A stretch of 64,000 bases of DNA from an uncultured Desulfobacteraceae bacterium (GTDB lineage Bacteria; Desulfobacterota; Desulfobacteria; Desulfobacterales; UBA5852), in assembly GCA_913060875.1 (NCBI GenBank), contig CAJXSL010000016.1, positions 78,412 to 142,411 on the forward strand. The letters run 5' to 3'. Shown in pieces: positions 58,666 to 64,000 of this stretch; position 1 is the first letter of the stretch, and the number at the start of each line of letters is the position of its first letter. Position numbers and translations under genes: made by a program. The notes below the pieces were generated by a model, which saw only the letters and a list, made by a program, of their open reading frames with translations, ran no database searches and was not told where the DNA came from.

Positions 58666-60438
58666 ATGAGTGGAACAACCTGGGTATACATCATGTTGGG
58701 GATTTATATCGTTTATTGCTTCTACTGGGGGCTGAGGGGGTATTTCACCGAAAAGACATCGTCCGGCTACGCCATCGCCGGGCGCTCGATACCCTTTTTC
58801 GCGTTTCTGCTGGCGTCCACGGCCGCATCCTTCAGCGGCTGGACTTTCGTATCCCATCCGGGCGCCATTTACCTGTCGGGACTGGCGTACGCCTTTGCTT
58901 CGTTCTACGTCCTGACCATACCCATCACCGGGGCCTTTTTCGGCAAACGCACCTGGTTGATGGGCAAGCGTTACGGGTTCGTAACCCCGGGGGATATGTA
59001 CGCCTACTATTACAACAACGAGGCTGTGCGTTTCCTGGTGGTGGCCACCGCCTTTCTCTATGCGACCTTTTATTCGGCGCTGCAACTGACGGCGGCGGGA
59101 GCCCTGTTCCATTACGTCACCGGCTTGCCGGCGGCCTTCGGTGCCATTTTCATGGGATTCATCGTCTGGTTTTATATCTGCACGGGCGGTCTCAAGGCGA
59201 GTACGTGGGTGGGGGTGATTCAGTTTATTCTACTGGTGAGCGGCATCGTGATTCTGGGGGCCTACGTCCTGCACCATTTCGGCGGATGGACCGATTTCGC
59301 GGCCCAGATGGCAATGCTGGAATCCCGCTATCTGGAGGTCCCTTCCATCATCAATTTCACGGTGGGGCAGCGGGCCTGGACCGGGGTGATGATCCTCTCC
59401 TACATGTTCGCCCTGATGGGCATCCAGTCCTCGCCGGCATTCACCATGTGGACTTTCGGCATCAAGGATCCCAAGCCCCTGGCCTGGCAGCACGTGTTCA
59501 TGTCCACCTTCATCGTCGGCTTCGCGCTGTTTTTCTTCACGGCCTTCCAGGGAATGGGGGCCATCATGCTCCAGAAGGCGGGCATCCTGGAATTTGCCAG
59601 CGACCGGGATGTGGTGCCCATTCTCATGAAAAACTTTCTCCCGCCGTTCATGCTGGGTGTCGTCTTCATCGGGGCCATTGCCGCCATGCACTCCACGGCC
59701 GCACCCTACATCGGCACCGGCGGATCGATCCTCCTGCGGGATATCTGGTGGCGCTATGTTCGCAAGCAGCAGTGCAGCGATGCGGAACAGATCTGGGTCA
59801 ACCGCCTGTTTGCCACCATCATTACCATTGCCGCCCTGTGGGTGGGGCTTACTTCCACGGCCGTCCTGGTCATGCTGGGCGGGCTGGCGACCGCCTTCGG
59901 GTTTGTCATGTACGTGCTGCTCTCGGGAACCCTCTGGGGCTTGCGCTGGCCGTCCATCGGGTCAGTCATGGGAGTGCTGGCGGGTATGGTGGCCGTGTTT
60001 GTCACCTACCGGATCTATCCGGAGCCCCTTACGATTCATTGCGCGGCCTGGGGGACCGGTGTTGGGCTGTTGGTGGCCTATGCCTGCCGGTTTCTCGGCT
60101 TTCGGGACAGCGAGGAAACCACCCAGCGCCAGCAGGAAATCCGGGCGTGGCTGGACCGGGTGGATGCCCCCTCCGAATCGGGGAAGAAATGGCGCAAGGC
60201 CATGAAAGTGCTGGTGCCGCTATGGTATCTGTTTGCCATCGGCCCGGCCTGCATCATCGGCAACAAGGCGTTTTCGTTTGCCGGATTTCCGCCGCTGTGG
60301 TCCTGGCAGCTGGTGTGGTGGATCCTGGGCATCATCATGATGTGGGCCCTGTGTTTCAAGGCCGAGATGTCCACCACCAATGAAGAGCAGATCCGGCAGG
60401 CCAATACCGATACCATGATTGTGGTGAAGGAGACCTGA
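58666..60438 (+). CDS. Sodium:solute symporter (SSS family)
   Basis: A 590-residue membrane protein with about 13 helices. SSS-family words are RGYFTEKTSSGYAIAGRSIPFFAF, STAASFSGWTFVSHPGAIYLSG (Na+ and substrate region), TPGDMYAYYYN and GGLKASTWVGVIQFILL, followed by a long C-terminal extension with additional helices. The substrate cannot be told; organic acids, pantothenate or amino acids are typical. The ATG at 58666 has AAGGGGGG upstream; an in-frame start at 58624 is less likely. The gene follows a structured leader and precedes a microprotein gene. Confidence 0.9.
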   Translation: MSGTTWVYIMLGIYIVYCFYWGLRGYFTEKTSSGYAIAGRSIPFFAFLLASTAASFSGWTFVSHPGAIYLSGLAYAFASFYVLTIPITGAFFGKRTWLMGKRYGFVTPGDMYAYYYNNEAVRFLVVATAFLYATFYSALQLTAAGALFHYVTGLPAAFGAIFMGFIVWFYICTGGLKASTWVGVIQFILLVSGIVILGAYVLHHFGGWTDFAAQMAMLESRYLEVPSIINFTVGQRAWTGVMILSYMFALMGIQSSPAFTMWTFGIKDPKPLAWQHVFMSTFIVGFALFFFTAFQGMGAIMLQKAGILEFASDRDVVPILMKNFLPPFMLGVVFIGAIAAMHSTAAPYIGTGGSILLRDIWWRYVRKQQCSDAEQIWVNRLFATIITIAALWVGLTSTAVLVMLGGLATAFGFVMYVLLSGTLWGLRWPSIGSVMGVLAGMVAVFVTYRIYPEPLTIHCAAWGTGVGLLVAYACRFLGFRDSEETTQRQQEIRAWLDRVDAPSESGKKWRKAMKVLVPLWYLFAIGPACIIGNKAFSFAGFPPLWSWQLVWWILGIIMMWALCFKAEMSTTNEEQIRQANTDTMIVVKET

Positions 60439-60536
60439 CAGCTGGCCCTTGGAAAAAGAAAACTTATGGAAACGGGCGGCGGGGCAGCGGCCTGGCCGCC
60501 TTTACCAAGTTTACGGCCATCGGCCGGAAAGGAGGC

Positions 60537-60626
60537 ATGATGAAAATCGAAGACCGTTATCTCCTGGTGGTGGTGGGATTTATCATCGGTTGGATTACAT
60601 TGATGGGCATGGGGGTGTTGGGATAG
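60537..60626 (+). CDS. Microprotein (29 residues) after the symporter, one membrane helix
   Basis: A short frame directly after the symporter gene with the strong ribosome site AAAGGAGG just upstream and two adjacent ATGs (60537, 60540). The product, MMKIEDRYLLVVVGFIIGW followed by ITLMGMGVLG, is a single hydrophobic helix. Very small proteins of this kind are known next to SSS-type symporters and thought to be accessory subunits, so the same role is likely here. A terminator follows at 60662. Confidence 0.65.
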   Translation: MMKIEDRYLLVVVGFIIGWITLMGMGVLG

Positions 60627-60661
60627 AGGAATATCCTTCGATCCATTCCGGTTGATATCTG

Positions 60662-60699
60662 AAAGCTGCCGGGGGCTGATTGACCGCGGCAGCTTTTTT
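60662..60699 (+). terminator. Rho-independent terminator
   Basis: AAAGCTGCCG (60662-60671) pairs with CGGCAGCTTT (60687-60696), followed by further T residues. It closes the symporter operon. Confidence 0.85.
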
Positions 60700-60726
60700 A
60701 ATTTCTCACTTTCCTACTTTCGATAA

Positions 60727-60811
60727 TGCTATCCCGAATAGTTCTGATACCCCTGAATATTGGCACAAAATTTATGGTGCAGAAAAAATTTCATGCAAAT
60801 GTTCGGGTTAA
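60727..60811. repeat. Family A element, partial copy A4 (right half)
   Basis: The end TGCAAATGTTCGGGTTAA and the block GTGCAGAAAAAATTTCATG match A3; an ATCCCGAATAG block marks the other side. The left half is missing. The TAA stop of the PP2C gene (60808-60810, minus strand) lies in its end. Confidence 0.65.
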
Positions 60812-62382
60812 AGGCGCTGCACCGCAATCATGGTCACATCGTCCAAACGGGGGGCTTTGCCGATGAAGCCGAACAGGGATTCCCTGACCTGTTCCAGAAG
60901 ATCCGCGGCCGTTGCCGCCGGTTGGGCCAGCAGGTCGCGCAGCCGTCCGCGGGAGAACATTTCATCGTCGGGCGATCGGGCATCGATCACCCCGTCGGTG
61001 TAGCCCATCAGCAGATCGCCGGGCACCAGGGTCAGGCGTTCGGTCCGGTACACGATGTCCTCCGACAACCCCAGGGCCGGCCCGGTGGGGGCGAGTTTGT
61101 GGCGGATTTCTCCGGAGCGCACCACATACAGCGGTTCATGGCCGGCATTGATATACCACAGCCCGCCGCTTTCGGGGTTCAGAACTCCGAAGAAAACGGT
61201 GGCGAACATGGCGTCCTGCCCGTGGTTGCGGGCGATGTAGTCGTTGGTGCGTTTCATGGCCCGCAGATAGGCGGTCGGTTCCCGGGGGCTGTCCGGCGCT
61301 TCCACTGCGGGCTGCTCGGCGTAGATGCGTATGAGGCTGCGAAAAAGGGCCATGTAGAAAGCCGATCCGACACCTTTGTCGCAGACATCGGCGATCACGA
61401 GGCCCACATGGCCGTCCGTCAGGGGGAAGACATCGTAAAAATCCCCGGAAACCTGGCGGGCGGGGTCAAAGAAAGCGGCAATGTTCCAGTCTGGCAGCTG
61501 GGGCAGCTGGCGCGGAAGAAAATCACGCTGGATCTGGCGCCCTTTTTCCAATTCGAATTCCAGCAGGCGCACGTTTTCCCTCTCCTGCAAGCCCTTCACC
61601 ATTTGATTGAAATTGGCGGAGAACTTGCCGATCTCGTCGTTGGTTTCCACCGGCACGCGGATCGACAGATCGCCCTGGGCCACTTCTTCGGCACTGCGGG
61701 AGAGGACCTCGATGGGTCGGGCCAGCCGGCGGGCGAAGCCATAGCCCAGCAGGCGCAACAGGATAAGGGCCAACAGGGTCATCCACAGCAGGTGAACCAG
61801 TTTGCGGTTGATCAATCCGACAAGTCCCTGCTTGTCGACACTGAGGCCCAGAAGGGATGGGTGGCGGTCCCCCGGGCGGGTAATGTCAAAATAGACGGCC
61901 AATGTTTCCCGGGACAGGGAAAACCCCGAGCCGTCCCAACCCATGCGGCTGGTGCCGCGCTGCAAGGTTTGGACCTGGGGGGCCGAGGCCGGGCGCTTGT
62001 AGAGGACCTTGTCGGGGCCGAGCTCGAAACGGTACCATTGGTTGCGTCCCCCCTTCCGGCTGTAAAAGGCAATATCCTTCACGGTGTAAAATGTGGACGA
62101 AAGGGCCGACAGGGTACGGGTCATGTCGTAAAGTCCGGGATGGGACGTTCCGCTCTGGTTCCAGAGAAAATCCGCCTCCCGGCTGCCGGCCACCATGTCG
62201 AGCTGATGCCGCACGAGGCGGTGGGCCGAGTCGAGAAAATGCTTCTTGGCTGTCACCATATAAACCAGGGTGCTGGCGTAAAATACGATCAGTCCGAAAA
62301 TGACGAAATAGACTGTAATCCGGCGCGCCATGGAGGGGCGCCAGAAAAAGAAACAGGATTTGAAGTGGGCTTTGACGTTCAT
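60808..62382 (-). CDS. Membrane HAMP-SpoIIE (PP2C-type) serine phosphatase
   Basis: A 524-residue phosphatase. The first helix (about 22-43) is followed by an extracytoplasmic sensor of about 150 residues, a second helix (about 190-210), a HAMP region (RLARPIEVLSRSAEEVAQGDLSIRVPV) and the catalytic domain: VSGDFYDVFPL, LVIADVCDKGVGSAFYMALFRS, YINAGHEPLYVV, LMGYTDGVIDARS and APRLDDVTMIAVQRL. It is more distant from the phosphatases at 18570 and 28984 than those are from each other. AAGGAG is 9 bases before ATG 62382; a GTG at 62400 would overlap the TetR stop. Its stop codon lies in repeat A4. Confidence 0.9.
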   Translation of the reverse strand: MNVKAHFKSCFFFWRPSMARRITVYFVIFGLIVFYASTLVYMVTAKKHFLDSAHRLVRHQLDMVAGSREADFLWNQSGTSHPGLYDMTRTLSALSSTFYTVKDIAFYSRKGGRNQWYRFELGPDKVLYKRPASAPQVQTLQRGTSRMGWDGSGFSLSRETLAVYFDITRPGDRHPSLLGLSVDKQGLVGLINRKLVHLLWMTLLALILLRLLGYGFARRLARPIEVLSRSAEEVAQGDLSIRVPVETNDEIGKFSANFNQMVKGLQERENVRLLEFELEKGRQIQRDFLPRQLPQLPDWNIAAFFDPARQVSGDFYDVFPLTDGHVGLVIADVCDKGVGSAFYMALFRSLIRIYAEQPAVEAPDSPREPTAYLRAMKRTNDYIARNHGQDAMFATVFFGVLNPESGGLWYINAGHEPLYVVRSGEIRHKLAPTGPALGLSEDIVYRTERLTLVPGDLLMGYTDGVIDARSPDDEMFSRGRLRDLLAQPAATAADLLEQVRESLFGFIGKAPRLDDVTMIAVQRL

Positions 62383-62396
62383 GACGCTTTTCTCCT

Positions 62397-63011
62397 TCAC
62401 TTTTTTCCGGACGGCACAGCCAGACCGTCCAGCATCAACGTCACGGCATAGACGACATCTTTCTCGACCTGGGAATAATCGATGGCCTCCGGGGGACGTT
62501 GCCCGGGCTTCGGGCAGCTGCTCAGTTTGATGGCGTCCGTTACCGTCAGGATGATACGCCCGAGCTCCCGGGCCGGTCCGGACTTGATTTCGCCATGATC
62601 CATACCGTCCTGGAAGAGCTTGCCGATAAAGTCGATTTCCTGATCCAGAACGCTTTGGTAGAGGGCCTTGAACGTCGGCTGGATGTTTCGCAGGGTTTCG
62701 ATGGATAAATGGTGCAGGTTGACGACGTGCCGATAATAGCGGAAACGTTCCGTCAGATAGGTCAGGATTTGATTCCGGCAGCTGCTGGCCTTGACGGCCT
62801 TGGCTTGCAGGGCATCCAGAAAGGTTTGGGCCTCCTGGACGATGACCTCGATAAAAATGGATTCCTTGTTGCGATAGTAATAATAAAGCGAGGTCTTATT
62901 GAGTCCGATCCGGCGGGCGATGTCGTCCATGGTGGTCTTGTCGTAACCGAAACGGGCCAGGCATTCCGAGGCCGCTTCTAGAATCTGCTGACGTTTTTGG
63001 CCGACCGGCAT
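62397..63011 (-). CDS. TetR-family transcriptional regulator
   Basis: A 204-residue repressor. The N-terminal helix-turn-helix is typical: RQQILEAASECLARFGYDKTTMDDIARRIGLNKTSLYYYYRNKESIF. The C-terminal ligand domain is of the general TetR_C type with no recognised specificity. GAGGAGA is 8 bases before the ATG. It overlaps or abuts the phosphatase gene, so both are in one transcript. A perfect palindrome lies 36 bases upstream and is the likely operator. Confidence 0.9.
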   Translation of the reverse strand: MPVGQKRQQILEAASECLARFGYDKTTMDDIARRIGLNKTSLYYYYRNKESIFIEVIVQEAQTFLDALQAKAVKASSCRNQILTYLTERFRYYRHVVNLHHLSIETLRNIQPTFKALYQSVLDQEIDFIGKLFQDGMDHGEIKSGPARELGRIILTVTDAIKLSSCPKPGQRPPEAIDYSQVEKDVVYAVTLMLDGLAVPSGKK

Positions 63012-63046
63012 ACAGAGATCTCCTCAGGATTTAGCGGATTTGAAAA

Positions 63047-63073
63047 TTCAAACAATAGTACGAATTGTTTGAA
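63047..63073. promoter_or_regulatory. Probable TetR operator
   Basis: TTCAAACAAT (63047-63056) and ATTGTTTGAA (63064-63073) are perfectly complementary arms with a 7-base centre, the form of a TetR operator. It lies 36 bases upstream of the regulator's start codon. Confidence 0.75.
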
Positions 63074-63194
63074 CGTTTGTCAATTCATGCCTCCTGCCGA
63101 CCATATGGTTGGGGAAATGGTGCTTGACCCTGCCTGAGGGGTTCATTACTTTAAGGCACCAAAATTTGATGGTCTCGTAAAAAGACAAATTTGG

Positions 63195-63338
63195 GACGGT
63201 TTCGTAAAACGTTCGAGATCAAGGCTTGCGAATCCCGAGGAAGGAGGCGTACTTATCGTACGCCGCAGTGACGAGGGATGAAGCGTAACACCGATCTTTA
63301 GTCCCCCTCAGGGGAATCGGACTTTTTACGAAACCGTC
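63195..63338. repeat. Family B inverted-repeat element, complete copy B4
   Basis: 144 bases; the left end GACGGTTTCGTAAAACGTTC matches the complement of the right end (GACGGTTTCGTAAAAA). The centre has GGCGTAC-TTATC-GTACGCC. Another isolated left end, GGTCTCGTAAAAAGAC, lies just upstream (63169-63187). Confidence 0.85.
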
Positions 63339-63378
63339 AAAATTTAGGAGCTGACGAACCGCAGGGAAAGGAGAGGGC

Positions 63379-63780
63379 ATGATGGCATGGGCAAGGAACG
63401 CTGGGCTGGGCGTGGTTTTGATGGTGACCGCATCGTTTTTGACGGGTTGTACGGCTCTGGTGGTGGGTGCCGCCGCCGGGGGAGCGGCGGCCGGTGCGCT
63501 GTATTACAAAGGCGAACTTAAGGCGGATCTGGATGCCACCCCCGAGGCGGTCATTGCCGCGACGGAGAAAGCCTTCAAGGACCTGATTTGGGCCAAAGAA
63601 ACCGCTGCGGCCTCCAAAACCGACGGCATGGCCACCGCGCGCACCGCCACCGGCAAGGAAGTCAAGGTCCGTGTGAATACCAAGACGGAGCAGGTTTCCG
63701 AGGTGGGCATCCGCATCGGCACGTTCGGCGACGAGAATCTCAGCCGCCTGCTTTACGACCGGATCGTTGCGTTCCTTTGA
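63379..63780 (+). CDS. DUF3568-type lipoprotein
   Basis: A 133-residue protein with a lipoprotein signal peptide: a hydrophobic core and the lipobox LTGC (cysteine near residue 24). A Gly/Ala-rich segment follows (VVGAAAGGAAAGALYY), then a small domain, KGELKADLDATPEAVIAATEKAF, KEVKVRVNTKTEQVSEVGIRIG and GDENLSRLLYDRI, which fits DUF3568. AAAGGAG precedes two adjacent ATGs (63379 and 63382). The protein should be anchored in a membrane facing the periplasm; its function is unknown. Confidence 0.85.
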   Translation: MMAWARNAGLGVVLMVTASFLTGCTALVVGAAAGGAAAGALYYKGELKADLDATPEAVIAATEKAFKDLIWAKETAAASKTDGMATARTATGKEVKVRVNTKTEQVSEVGIRIGTFGDENLSRLLYDRIVAFL

Positions 63781-63891
63781 CCGGGTTGTCGTTGACAACG
63801 ATGGACAGCTATGCCCTTTGTTTCGATCTAAACTATCCACCTCGATGAAGGCCCGGAAAGGTTTGACCGATCCTGGGAGAATGATTTTATT

Positions 63892-63923
63892 ATTCCTTTT
63901 CTTTTCCGGAAAAGAAAAGGAAT
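63892..63923. repeat. 32-base perfect palindrome
   Basis: ATTCCTTTTCTTTTCC at 63892-63907 is followed directly by its exact complement, to 63923. It is pyrimidine-rich on one arm, has no loop and lies 112 bases after the lipoprotein gene. It could be a cruciform site or a terminator, but it has no T tract. Confidence 0.6.
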
Positions 63924-63944
63924 CAAAAGAAACCGCCGGTATGA

Positions 63945-63988
63945 GCTAACGACATAGGTAACAGTTTACGCTAACGACATAGGTAACA
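63945..63988. mobile_element. Direct repeats at the right edge, possible insertion-sequence end
   Basis: GCTAACGACATAGGTAACA occurs twice (63945-63963 and 63970-63988). The complement, TGTTACCTATGTCG, resembles the ends of IS481-like elements as far as I recall them. The element itself would lie beyond the window, so this is unconfirmed. Confidence 0.45.
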
Positions 63989-64000
63989 CCTACCATGTAT

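Larger units (their letters stand above)
63012..63378. other. Gene-free stretch with TetR operator and repeat B4
   Basis: About 365 bases. It holds the palindrome at 63047-63073, an isolated family B end at 63169-63187 and the complete copy B4 (63195-63338). Confidence 0.6.

Noticed and set aside
58470..60383. 637-codon frame overlapping the symporter in another frame
   Set aside because: The symporter frame has membrane helices and family motifs; the other frame has none.
60760..62451. 563-codon plus-strand frame over the PP2C gene
   Set aside because: Antisense of a phosphatase with all catalytic motifs.

Overview
The window looks like chromosomal DNA of an anaerobic, probably sulfate-reducing member of the Desulfobacterota (Desulfobacterales-like). 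This is inferred from an hdrCBA-mvhD-metVF cluster, an in-frame UGA that looks like selenocysteine, abundant SpoIIE-type phosphatases and sensors, and a LIV-type ABC transport operon. The organism is not identified further. No rRNA, tRNA or CRISPR was seen.

Layout. 1-3.2 kb: trkA (cut by the left edge) faces trkH, with a four-helix-bundle (23S intervening-sequence type) gene between them. 3.5-6.6 kb: an orphan periplasmic binding protein and a Cache chemoreceptor, closed by a strong bidirectional terminator. 6.6-14.6 kb (minus): hdrC, hdrB, hdrA, mvhD (interrupted by UGA), metV, metF and an FrhB-like gene, a flavin-based electron-bifurcating methylene-H4folate reductase complex. 15-21 kb: two unknown proteins, a membrane sensor fused to an AlbA_2 domain, and a Cache-HAMP-PP2C phosphatase. 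21.4-24.8 kb: an actin-like ATPase overlapping a class A penicillin-binding protein that carries a degenerate receiver. 24.9-31.7 kb: diguanylate cyclase, MOSC protein, flavodoxin, PAS-LuxR regulator, second PP2C phosphatase and histone-deacetylase-like enzyme. 32-36.3 kb: iron-type ABC importer. 36.4-41.4 kb (minus): a cysteine-rich peptide precursor candidate and a radical SAM/SPASM maturase, preceded by LemA and DUF3137 membrane proteins. 41.4-48 kb (minus): secreted proteins including a von Willebrand A protein. 48-57 kb: a TIM-barrel AP-endonuclease-like gene, then a GntR regulator with trpBA and a LIV-type ABC transporter. 57.5-63.8 kb: XRE regulator, sodium:solute symporter with a structured leader and a microprotein, third PP2C phosphatase with a TetR regulator, and a lipoprotein. 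The right edge shows direct repeats resembling an insertion-sequence end.

The intergenic DNA is rich in small non-coding elements with terminal inverted repeats, in at least three families (called A, B and C here). Several copies sit exactly on a gene's stop codon, which is formed by the element's terminal TA plus its first base.

Main points of interest: the cysteine-rich precursor/SPASM pair, whose maturase appears to lack a normal start codon; the probable selenocysteine in MvhD; the stop-codon-replacing elements; the actin/PBP pair; and the pseudoknot-like leader of the symporter.
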